Shown here: positions 32,350 to 42,059 of the stretch, in pieces | Layout: every line of letters starts with the position of its first letter | How positions within the stretch are numbered: position 1 is the stretch's first letter | NCBI GenBank assembly: GCA_916048095.2 | Contig: OU696571.1 | Span: 10,333,449 to 10,397,448 of the forward strand | DNA: 64,000 bases | Source of the DNA: Sacculina carcini | Taxonomy: Eukaryota > Arthropoda > Thecostraca > Sacculinidae | Direction of reading: 5' to 3' | The notes under the pieces: model-generated | Databases searched by the model: none | The model's input: the letters and a program-made list of their open reading frames with translations, nothing else | Told to the model about the DNA's origin: nothing | Made by a program: the position numbers and the translations under genes

Positions 32350-35300
32350 ATGTGTTTTCTAGTGTTTTTCTTGTTGTGTGTGTATTTGTGTATATGTTTG
32401 CTTTGTATTGTGTGTGTTGTATGCTTGTTTTTTGTTGTGACATTTCGTATGCATGTGTTATGTGTTGTTTTTTTGTGCTCGCATGCGTCGTGCATTATGT
32501 GTTTATTTGTATGTCTGCTTTGCGTTGTGTGTGTGCCTTCTCACACCGTGGATTTGTCGTTTCTGCTGATGATGTGTGGCGATGTTGAAATGAATCCCGG
32601 TCCTGTTCGAACACAAAAACGATTTTCAAATATACTTTTCGCCAACATCAGAGGCTTGTTTAAGAACATCAGAGATTTGGCAGCAGCCAGTCGCTCCAAG
32701 GACATCGTTATCTGTGCCGAAACGCTTGTGTCCGATTATCGGGACCAATCTGAGCTCTTGATGCCAGGTTTCAGTAAGCCATTGCTAATCAAACGTGACT
32801 CAAAAAACAGGCGGCGTGGCATGGCAGTGTACGTACGCAAAGGCTTTTCAGCAACGAGAATTACAGCGCACGACTGCACTTGTCATGAAGTTATGCTGCT
32901 GCGTGTCAACACCGCCTTGAGGAATTTTTACATCTTTGGAGCCTACCGAAATCCAGACAGTAACGACTCTATCTATGAATGTCTCTTGTCAGCCATGTCA
33001 ACAATTCAGGAGAAGGACACCAAGTCAGCATTTGTATTTGTGGGAGACATGAACGCCCATCACCGTGAATGGCTCTTGTCGACATCTCCTACAGACGCTC
33101 ATGGTAGAGCAGCATATGATTTCTGCAACATTTCTGGCTGCTCCCAAATGGTGTCCGGTCCCACACATCAAGCGGGAAACTGTTTGAACTTGGTTATGAC
33201 AGATGTCTCAGATATCGTGAGTGTAAACGTGGAAGCTCCAATAGGAAGTTCAGATCACTCGTCGCTGTCCGTGAAGTTGACATTGAGACAGAAGGTTTCT
33301 ACTTACACGATTTCAAGGCTCGTGCACATGAAGATCAATGTTGACTGGGTGAAGGTGAATGATGAATTGAAAGCAATTAAAGTTTCAAATCTGCAGCAGA
33401 GGGAATGCCCCATCGTTGCATTGAACAAATACATTACCGATGTCATCTCAAGGAGAGTGCCTACTAAAAAACTACGTTTTCGCTCTGATGACAAAGCCTG
33501 GCTCACCAACGAATGTCGCAGCGCACGTGAATCCAAGCAGGAGGCTTACCACAAGTGGCTTCAATCACGCTCAGCCGATTCATGGAATGTCTACACTGAG
33601 GCCAGACGGTATGCTGAGCATGTGTATTCAGAAGCTGAAACACTTCACTCAAAGAAACTTGCTGAAAAGCTAACATCTGCCAAAGACGCCCACAAATGGT
33701 GGTCAACGTTGAAATCGTCAGTGTTTGGACATGACCTGTCTGTCCCTCCTTTATTTTCAGCGAACGGTGAGCTCAAAAGCAACCCAACAGAGAAGGCAGA
33801 GTTGCTTATGGATTTCTTCAATATCAAGCAATGTCAAGGGTCCATTCCGTCTGACGATTCATCTGTCCTCGCCCCGAAAATCAAAGGCATTGCCTTCCGA
33901 TCAAAAGAAGTGGAGAATCTCATGAAAGACCTTGATGCCCACGGAGGAACAGACCCTCTGAATATGTTTCCGCTATTTTTCAAGAACACGGCGGATACTC
34001 TAGCTCCGAAGCTCAGTGCTCTTTTCAGGCGCTTGATGAAGACTGGTTCGTTTCCATAAAGTAGGCGGGCTGCGAATATCACGCCCATACCAAAAGGAAC
34101 TAATTCAGCTGATGTTGCAAACTACCGGCCAATATCAATTACGCCGATTCTGTCCAAAATATTCGAGCACTTGATATGTTCCAGGCTGTCCAAGTACCTG
34201 GAGAGCAACAATCTGCTGTCGGAAAACCAATTTGCATACCGCAAAAAACTCAGCACGACTGACGCTCTGCTTACTATCACGCATGAGCTCCAGCAAGTGC
34301 TAGACAAAGGCAGTGAAGCCTGGATTGTGCAGTTGGATTTCTCGGCTGCATTTGACCGTGTGAGCCACCAGGGCTTGTTGCAAAAACTGAGAAACATTGG
34401 AGTCGGCGGCCGTTTGCTAAGTGTTTTGCATCAATTTCTCTCCAATCGCGTACAACGTGTTGCCATCGATGGAGCATACAGTGGCTGGCAGAGTATTTTG
34501 TCCGGTGTCCCGCAGGGAAGTGTGTTGGGTCCTATTTTGTTCAACATTTACACCGCTGACCTGTACACAACCACACGCAACCCTGTATATGGATATGCTG
34601 ATGATATCACCTTGATGGCTGTAATTTCATCTCCTTCGGACAGAGCACAGGTGCGTCAAACGGTCAACGACGATCTCAGCAACGTCCTGAAGTGGTGTGA
34701 GAGGTGGAATATGATGCTGAACACTTCGAAATCTAAATGCTTGTTGGTTTCTAGGTCACGTACCGTTCAGCCTTCACATGGAGCTATCCTCATAAATGAC
34801 GCCCAACTCAGCGTGTGTGATGAGCTCAAAATATTGGGAGTACATGTAGACTCAAAGCTGACGTTTGAGAGTCACATTCGGAAGCTAGTTTTTGCGGCAT
34901 CGCGGAAACTGGGAATTATAAGAAAGGCATATCGGATGTTCGGTAGCAGCACAATCTCAAAAAGTTGTTTTCGCTGTTTCATTTTGCCAATTCTGGAGTA
35001 CTGCGCCCCCGTGTGGTCTTCTGCTGCGGATTGTCACCTCAATCTCATCAGCAGAGTTGTTAGAACTTGCAAGTTCCTCTGTGGTGACTTGGTTCTTGGT
35101 GATCTTTGCCATCGTCGAAAGGTCAGCAGCGTGTGCATGCTGTACAAGATCAAGCACAACGACCATCATCCGATGAGCAAGTCAATTCCTGATGATTTGG
35201 TGGCAGCAAGAAGCACAAGGTTTACATCCAAACAGCATTCCCAGTGCATGGCTCCAATTCGTTGTCGCACAAAACAATTCCAACGTTGCTTTCTTCCGGC

Positions 35301-35406
35301 CACTGTGTCTACTTGCAACACGTTGAAGGAGGAGGCTTTCTCGCAGAACAATTTGAAGAGATTCAAGGCCAAAGTAAATGAAATGCTACTGAAAGAGCGG
35401 AATTGA
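32350..35406 (+). pseudogene. Element F ORF: hydrophobic leader-2A-AP endonuclease-RT
   Basis: From the ATG at 32350 the first ~75 residues are strongly hydrophobic and Cys-rich (FLVFFLLCVYLCICLL, CIMCLFVCLLCVVCV), like a signal peptide or several membrane segments. They lead into CGDVEMNPGP, a canonical 2A ending. The endonuclease follows: FANIRGLFKN, CAETLVSDY, GDMNAHHREWL, GSSDHSSL. Then RT: PIPKGTNSADVANYRPIS, QFAYRKKLSTTDALL, LDFSAAFDRVSH, SGVPQGSVLGPILFNIY, catalytic YADDITLM, and thumb LGVHVDSKLTFESH. The single defect is a TAA at 34057-34059; coding continues in the same frame on both sides. A very young pseudogene, or one translated by readthrough. Confidence 0.9.
32575..32603 (+). 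other. Canonical 2A ribosome-skipping motif
   Basis: Encodes CGDVEMNPGP, matching D-V-E-x-N-P-G-P. In other LINEs such N-terminal 2As are known to separate the leader from the endonuclease-RT during translation. The separation point would be before the final Pro. Confidence 0.88.
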
Positions 35407-35572
35407 CTGTTGAGTCTTATTAATTGTATATTTATTTATATTTATTGTTCTTTATTCATGCTTATTGTTATTTATTTTCTATTTATTTATATTTATTCTT
35501 ATTTTACTCTCTATTTATTACTATTTATTATTGGTTGTTGTTATTTATTAAATTATACTTTTACTCAGTGTT

Positions 35573-35870
35573 GGCTGTTGTTGTTCATTGAATCATATTT
35601 ATAGTTGCTGCTGTTTATTGAATCATATTTATTGTTGTTGTTGTTTATTGAATCATATTTATTGTTGTTGCTGTTTATTGAATCATATTTATTGTTGTTG
35701 TTGTTTATTGAATCATATTTATTGTTGTTGCTGTTTATTGTATCATATTTATTGCTGTTGTTGTTTATTAAATCATATTTATTGGTGTTGTTGTTTATTG
35801 AATCATATTTATTTGTGTTGTTGTTAATTGAATCATATTTATATTTATTGTTGGATGTTTCTTATTGAAT
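35573..35870 (+). repeat. About 30-bp tandem repeat in LINE 3' region
   Basis: Roughly ten copies of a unit like ttgttgttgtttattgaatc plus atatttattg, with single-base variants. The flanking 35430-35990 is made of shorter (ttatt)-like repeats. Confidence 0.9.
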
Positions 35871-36000
35871 CATATTTATTGTTCCTGATTGTTATTTATT
35901 ACTTATTTATTAATATTTATTCTTATTTATTGATGGCTGTTATTTACTGAATCACATATTTATTGTTGATTGTTATTATTTATTGAGGAACGTGGGCGGA

Positions 36001-36427
36001 GTGACATTATGGATTGTTATCGGATGATGGTTTATTATTTATTGTTATTTATTTATTATTTTCTTTCCAACTCTTTCTAGACTTTTTTTTCTTCGAACTC
36101 TCTTTCTCTCTGAATCTTTTGGGCGCTTCCGGTACATGGGGCCACCTTAGGGTGGTAATAGTGCTTGCAATCTTCCCATGCTACTGGATTTGCCTGTAAT
36201 TAATAATAATAATAACAATTAAATCCCTGATCTATACCGTTGAGCCCGCGCAATTATGTCACTTTGTGTTCAAGTATTCATGCAATAACAATGAGCTCAG
36301 AGGGACACAAACTTCGCTTTTATGGCTGGTTTTTTGTTCAAGTCGTGTCAATATTGAGGACAATAAAACCTTTGTATTAAGAATAGTGGAGTCCTGGTTG
36401 GCATGTACGCAATAAAACCACACCATG
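36001..36427. repeat. Dispersed repeat fragments; target of element G2
   Basis: Contains the cccgcgcaattatgtcac phrase also seen near 27250, and a segment (tgtacgcaataaaaccacac) that together with 40282-40340 is colinear with 28518-28590. No gene. Confidence 0.6.
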
Positions 36428-36538
36428 TGTGACATATGGTTATAACATATGATGCGCCCTCTATCGGCACATGATATTATGAACGTGATAATTGTGTGAA
36501 TCACTCTCAGTCTTGAATACAAGGTTGAGCTTGTTACA
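36428..36538 (+). repeat. Element G2 5' LTR
   Basis: 111 bp, tgtgacatatggtt...cttgttaca. Matched at 40178-40281. Confidence 0.85.
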
Positions 36539-36552
36539 TGGTGTCAGAAGTG
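36539..36552 (+). promoter_or_regulatory. Element G2 primer binding site, tRNA-Leu
   Basis: tggtgtcagaagtg directly after the LTR is the complement of the 3' end (with CCA) of metazoan tRNA-Leu(CAG/CAA). This is a conventional 3'-end primer site, in contrast to elements A, C and J. Confidence 0.75.
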
Positions 36553-36639
36553 TCGGGCCTGGGTCCGTTAAGTTTTATTTTTTGTTGTGTGTGGTTGTGG
36601 AGCAACCACCTGAGTTAGACTTTTGCTCGCCATCACTGG

Positions 36640-37100
36640 CAAACACTTGGCGTATCTGGTGTCGTGAATGGCGATATTACCCAGCAGCTCGCGAATTGGC
36701 TAACAAATCCGTGTCGGTACAGGTGTGTGAATTCTTTTATTTTGACGGCAGAGCCGCCCAAGAGGTCGCCACTCACTTCGCGTGGAATGAAGAGGACGGA
36801 AGCTTGGACGACTCATAAGGCAGTTCGATTCATAGCGTATACCGCACAGTAACATCATCATGGAGCGCTATATTATTTATAAAAGATCACAGCTTCCAGG
36901 TGAGAGTGTCACCAACTATGCTGCTGCGCTACGTAAGCCTGCCTCGAGCTACAATTTCTCCAATACAGAAGAAATGATTAGAGACCGCATTTATATCGGC
37001 ATATCAGATCCTATCAACGCAGCAGGCGCTACTGAAAATGCCCACTCTCACACTGACATATGCAGTCACAGTGTCGCTCACAGAGGAGGCTTCGCGTCGT
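36640..37100 (+). pseudogene. Element G2 Gag remnant
   Basis: Two pieces: VQVCEFFYFDGRAAQEVATH (36717 on), then ERYIIYKRSQLPGESVTNY and EEMIRDRIYIGI (36863 on). The GESVTNYAAALR wording matches gypsy capsid proteins. Frameshifts and no zinc knuckle found. Confidence 0.65.
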
Positions 37101-37403
37101 GATCAAGTGTCGATGGCTGATAGTAGTGTGTTGGCACGTACAAGTGAGGTAATGGCAGCTAGAACAACGGGTACAAACACTATGATATGTTATTTTGTAT
37201 GCGTCAACACGAGATGAGGCGGGAATTGGGGGGATGGAGCCCACCAATATTTTAAGCCCCCCACCCCAAATAATAATTATGTTAAAAAAAAATTCTTACC
37301 ACTGTACATTAAGTCCTGTAATTATGGTTCAAGTTCGAGGACTGAATCAGTGTGCCCCAGTCCCTTAATATATTAGTACGCAGTCAGCGTTCAAGTTGAA
37401 AAA

Positions 37404-37730
37404 GCTTAAATGCTTAAGTGGCAGCTGCTACACGGGAAGAAGCCGAAGCTTATGAACACACAGGCGTACCCCGTGCGGCTCGCCGCCACCGTAGAACCGA
37501 CCCTATCCACGCTATTGCGCCACAAGGACGTAAGACGTACTAGAGAGGGCCACCTCCCCAGAATGCACGCCACAACTCATGACTGATATCTGGTACCATC
37601 ATTTTCTGCTGGGTGGACAGGGGCTGTGGGGATTGTATAATTCGCCCAATGAAATTCTGCTCCGCCAGGTTTCGAACCACGGACCTCCCGCTTGTGAGGC
37701 GGAAGTGCTAGCAACTACACCACGGAGTCC
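37404..37730 (-). mobile_element. tRNA-derived SINE, copy 2
   Basis: Minus strand, complete. The head ggactccgtggtgtagttgc with box-B-like ggttcgaaacc is followed by the body shared with 9821-10094 and 44881-45210, ending in cacttaagcatttaagc. It lies inside element G2, so the SINE was active after G2 inserted. Confidence 0.9.
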
Positions 37731-37789
37731 ACGAGTGTAGCTCTTCATGTTTCACCAAGCCCCCTCAACAAGTTTCCTTAGCCCCCACA

Positions 37790-38380
37790 ACTTTTTGCTT
37801 AGCCCTGATAAGGTGGCGTCAATATCTACGTATCCGCGTCCCACCAATATATCAGAGCTGAAAAGATTTTTGGGTATGGTCTCGTACCTGTCCCGACACA
37901 TACGAGATTTGTCAACAAAGGTGGCCCCGCTTAGAGAGCTTGCAAAGAAGAAACACGATTGGTTCTGGAGCAATAATTGTCAGTAGTCATTTGAAAAAAT
38001 CAAGAAGATTCTAGTAACGGTTCCTGTTCTGGCCTATTATAACCCAAAAATACCGGTCATTGTTCAATGTGATGCATCTAGCACCGATTTTCGGGGAGTT
38101 CTGATACAATAAGGAAGGTCACTGATTTATTGTAGTAGGTCTCTAACATCGGCCGAGAGAGCATACTCCCAGATTGAAAAATAACCATTTACGGTGGTCT
38201 TTACGATGAACATGCTAGATCATCTCGTATATGGGCGTGAGATTTTGGGTCCAGACTGACCACACACCACTGGAGGCTACACAAAGGAAGCCTCTTTGTG
38301 ATGCTCCTCTCCGGTTGCAAATGATGTTGATGACATTACAACGTTATAATTTCATACTGAAATGCTGTCTATGATCAACA
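37790..38380 (+). pseudogene. Element G2 RT thumb and RNase H remnant
   Basis: SELKRFLGMVSYLSRHI and STKVAPLRELAKKK mark the RT connection region. IVQCDASSTDFRGVL and SLTSAERAYSQIEK mark RNase H. Several stops; the YxDD region is absent. Confidence 0.75.
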
Positions 38381-39930
38381 GTGTCAATGGCTGACGCACT
38401 GAGCCGTAGCACCAGCAGTACAGCCGAACATTGTGTTGGAATGGTAGTAGTTGAAGATATGAAGTTGACCTCAGACTTGGCTGTGTCTACTGCACGTCTC
38501 CGTGAATACCAAACCGACACCGACAATGAAGCCGCTCTACAGCAGGTGATCGAATATGTTGAAAGAGGCTGGCCCTCTCGTCGATCACAGCTGCTTCCAG
38601 AAGTGACAACATATTGGCCGTTTCACTCCGAAATTTCTGCACAAGATGGACTAGTGTTCAAATCGGGCAAATTGGTGGTCCCGAAGTCGTTACGTTCTGA
38701 CGTACCTTCTAGGTTTTCGTCGGAGTCATCTAGGCGCGGGCAGAGCTGTAGCAACCGCACCCCGTACCCCCCGGCCGGGGGGCCCCGAGTGTTGAGGGGC
38801 CCCGTCGCTTCACGTATGACATTAAAATTTATCATATTTATTATGTATAGCCTTTAATTTTTGCTCAAATGTTCTCACCTGAGCTTGTATTATGTGATTA
38901 TGTCTAATAAATACATTAATTATTTGATGGTTTATATATAATGGGGGCCCCAAGTGTTGCCTTCGGGGGGGGGGGGGGGGCTCATAAGTCCTCGCAACGG
39001 CTCTGGGCGCGGGTTTCATTATGCATTACGCCAGAGAAAACGTTTTTGGCCAGGATTGACTGCCCAAATATAAAACATAATCATGAACTACTGAACTACT
39101 CAATGTGTCTGCCATACCGTCCTAATCAGCCTGCAGAATAAATTATTCAACATGAAATACCTCAGAGACCAGAGCAAAAGTTAGCGGCGGATATATTTGA
39201 ATTTAATGGTGTTTCATATTATGTGCTAGTAGATTATTTCAGCAGCTATGTTGAAGTGGGACGTTCGGCTCAAGTGAGCACTGCCTCAGTTGTCGCATGT
39301 CTAACAGAACAATCCAGAACTGCCCGTCATTGCCTTACTGAGATTCTAGTCACGGATAATGGACCACAGTTCATGTCATATGAATGAATCGCGTTTCATG
39401 AAGTTCACGGATGTTGTACACGTGACATCAAGTCCAGATACCCACAGTCTAATGGCAAAGCTGAAAACGCAGTTAAAAATGTGAAACAGATACTTAGAAA
39501 AACTGCAGCCTCTAATGAAAATCAATTCTGGTCATTACTGACGTGGCGTAATACACCTAGTAAAGGTAGATAGTACTCGCCAAGCCACATTTTGTTTGGC
39601 AGGAGGTGTAGAACGTTAATGCCAACGAGCCGTAGACAGCTAGTTCTACAAACTGTCGTTGGAGACGGAGAACACTTGAGAGAGTACAAAATGCGACAAA
39701 AAGAGCAACACGATTTGATAACAGGGCGGAATGCACTGGTGCCAATCACAGTAGGTGCTAATATTAGAATGAAGGTGCCAGGATCAAATGTTTGGTGTCC
39801 AGGTGAGTGCAACAAGACCCTGGGTCATAGGTCGTATAAGGTCTCGTTGGGGGATATCAAGTATCGGCGAAACAGCAGACATATGCTGACGAGCGAGACT
39901 ACAGCGGACCAGCTGAGTGGGCTACAATGA
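38381..39930 (+). pseudogene. Element G2 integrase remnant
   Basis: Upstream linker with ADALSRS-like text at 38388, then an integrase start interrupted at 38741-39005 by a MITE. The core has YVLVDYFSSYVEVG, LVTDNGPQF and SNGKAENAVK; the C-terminal part has SPSHILFGRRCRTL, a common gypsy phrase, and SYKVSL. A separate piece near 39985-40050 encodes RRPPAYLADYV before a stop. Multiple stops. Confidence 0.8.
38741..39005. mobile_element. hAT-type MITE 1
   Basis: 265 bp with inverted ends cagagctgtagc / cgcaacggctctg and an exact 8-bp target duplication ggcgcggg (38733-38740 and 39006-39013). The interior has runs of C and G at the two ends and an AT-rich centre. Inserted in the integrase of G2. 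Confidence 0.9.
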
Positions 39931-40177
39931 CACACCAGTCCTTTTCATCAGGCTATATATCATAAAACGGCGTCCCCAGCTGCAAATACATTGCAACGTT
40001 CATGTCGTGTTAGGCGACCTCCGGCTTACCTGGCCGACTATGTACAATGAGGCTGAAATGTGTTGTACGCGTACGATTGGGCTCCAATAATTATTCATTT
40101 GTATGTAACTTATTATATGTTTGTATGACTGTATGTATGTCGTGGTCTGTTCGATTCATGTCTGTAAAAAGGGGAGA

Positions 40178-40281
40178 TGTGAGGTATGGTTGTAACATAT
40201 GATGCGCTCTCTATCGGAACATGTCATTATGAGCGTGCTAATTGTGTGAATCACTGTCAGTTTTGAATACAAGGCTTGTCA
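40178..40281 (+). repeat. Element G2 3' LTR
   Basis: tgtgaggtatggtt...aaggcttgtca, preceded by a polypurine tract aaaaaggggaga (40166-40177). Confidence 0.8.
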
Positions 40282-40790
40282 CCATCAATACTTGGAGCCA
40301 ATCTGGTCCCTTCTTAACTGTGATTGGGCTCCAGTGAAATCGCAAGTGTCCTTGCGAATACTTCGTGATTTCCTCCAAAATGTCTCAACCTTGTACATAA
40401 TTTGTCGCTTTGACCAACGGATTTTCGTTCGCAAAAATGTGTTGTCATTTTCGATTTAAACGTCCGTAACTTTACTAAGATGTATTTTTATGCAACTTGT
40501 TATACTGAAAATTATAGACGACAAAAACTCCTACATGCTGATACAATTTATATCGGTGTAGCTCAAGTTATTAGTGCAAAATAGCTGGCAAATCGTCAAC
40601 AGCTCATTTGGATTTTTGCAGTGCTACAACTTCCTTTAAATACACTTTGGAAAATTAAAAATTATACCATATTGTAGAAAACAAGATTTACAGCACAAAG
40701 ATATAATTTGCTTAGTTGTATTGGACAAAGAGGTGTTGAAACATATGAAGAAAAAATAATTATTTGTATTCGCACGGTTTTCAAATAATA
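40282..40790. repeat. Copy of the 28.5-29 kb noncoding repeat
   Basis: Resumes the repeat interrupted by G2 (cttggagccaatctggtccc, ttaactgtgattgggct), then runs into the actttggaaaattaaaaatt type of unit. The TRIM is inserted at its end. Confidence 0.7.
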
Positions 40791-41754
40791 TGTGGTGCGA
40801 CACAACTTCCGTCTCGCGCCACCTCCCGACCCTACAAGCTCGCCTGTTTGTCTGTATATCCGCGTGTCATGTTTGTCCGTGTCATTGTGTATGTGTTGTA
40901 GGACCATGTATGCGTGAGCTTGTTTGTACGTGTGTCTGATCGTCCTGTTCTGTTATGTCTGTACTTGTAAATACAGTTGGTCCAAAGCACTCACGTTATC
41001 AACGTGTGTTGTTCCGTGGCTAGCCAAACGCCACACTGGTGCACCGAGTGAGGATGGTGTAATGCTGAGTGAAATTATTTTGACAATTCATCGGCGCCTG
41101 ATTTGTTGCACTTCGTCTGCCTGCGCATCGCCTATCCGTCTGTGTCGCAGCCTTCTGTGTCTCGCTAAGAGCGAGGCACCATCAGTTGCTGACCACACGC
41201 ACCAGTATCACACCATCCAGGACCGACTCCGTCCGGTGCCCTACTCCGTCGATTTTCTCCTACGGACGCCGGACGTAAAATCACCGACGAGCAACCGTCT
41301 GCGCAGCAAGAAGACAACACAAGAATATTGCCTCGTCCTCTTGCTGGATGTAGTTTCTGCAATCATCTCTGAATTTCGCTACCGGCTGCGCAGCACGAGG
41401 TCGACTATATTGCTGCAAGTTCACTTGGCCTCGTGCTGCAGTTCAGTATGACACGCCAGCATATTGTGCTGTCTACGAAAATACCGCTCCGCTTCTGGTG
41501 GGGGAGCCGTGTGGTGCGACACATCTTCCGTCTCGCACCACCTCCCGACCCTACCAGCTCGCCTGTTTGTCTGTATGTCCACGTGTCATGTTTGTCCGTG
41601 TCATTGTGTATGTGTTGTAGGACTATGTGTGCGTGAGTTTGTCTGTACGTGTATCCGATCGTCCTGTTCTGTTATGTCTGTATTTGTAAATACAGTCGGT
41701 CCAAAGCTCTCATGTTATCAACTTGTGCTGTTCCGTGGCAACCCAAACGCCACA
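40791..41754 (+). mobile_element. TRIM: miniature LTR element of family S
   Basis: LTRs of 245 bp (40791-41035 and 41510-41754), starting tgtggtgcgacac and ending aacgccaca, enclose only 474 bp of non-coding internal DNA. The 4-bp direct repeat aata lies on both sides. The internal part begins with c then tggtgcaccgag, a possible TGG-type primer site whose tRNA I cannot name. Solo LTRs of the same family occur at 16087, 26280 and 48946. It has no gag or pol, so it depends on another element. Confidence 0.88.
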
Positions 41755-42059
41755 AATATTTTGGATGTAGTTTAGAATTTTGTCAATTTTATATAATTAA
41801 TTAATCATTTTTGTTTACAGGTTATAACCTATCTTGTAGAACACAAATTTTCTCCACAATGGTATAATTATTGTAGAATGCCACTTCGCTTTAACTTCGC
41901 TTTTAATTCTTGTATGTTGTCTACGCTGCTACTAGTGTTGAGAAGCCAAGTGAAACTGTCGACGTGGCGTCCGGTATGATGATGATGATGTACGCATATA
42001 TTACACCCAGCTGGAGCAGGAGGTGCAATGCGCTATAGCCACATTCAAAATGAATTACT
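41755..42059. other. Noncoding repeat continuation, no gene
   Basis: Resumes the noncoding repeat after the TRIM (ttaattaatcatttttgttt, cttgtagaacacaaattttc), then unique sequence with a short (atg)n run near 41980. Confidence 0.55.

Larger units (their letters stand above)
31650..36000 (+). mobile_element. Element F: nearly complete LINE with 2A motif
   Basis: Non-LTR retrotransposon with a GC-richer probable 5' untranslated region (about 31650-32349), one long reading frame (32350-35406) and a 3' region of tandem repeats (35573-35870). The outer limits are estimates since no target duplication was found. Endonuclease and RT wording resembles a LINE group I know from crustaceans and other marine invertebrates. 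Clade not assigned. Confidence 0.85.
36428..40281 (+). mobile_element. Element G2: degenerate gypsy retrotransposon with nested insertions
   Basis: Short LTRs (111 bp at 36428-36538; about 104 bp at 40178-40281) and a tRNA-Leu primer site enclose remnants of gag, RNase H and integrase. The RT catalytic part is missing. Flanks ccatg and ccatc suggest a 5-bp duplication with one change. The unoccupied version of the same repeat at 28518-28590 confirms the insertion point. It contains a SINE (37404-37730) and a hAT MITE (38741-39005). Confidence 0.85.

Noticed and set aside
32575..32603. Picornavirus-derived sequence because of the 2A motif
   Set aside because: It is followed by a LINE endonuclease and RT; such 2As are known in LINEs and nothing viral surrounds it.
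36492..36818. Independent host gene near 36.5 kb
   Set aside because: The frame begins in the LTR and primer site of G2 and runs into its gag remnant.
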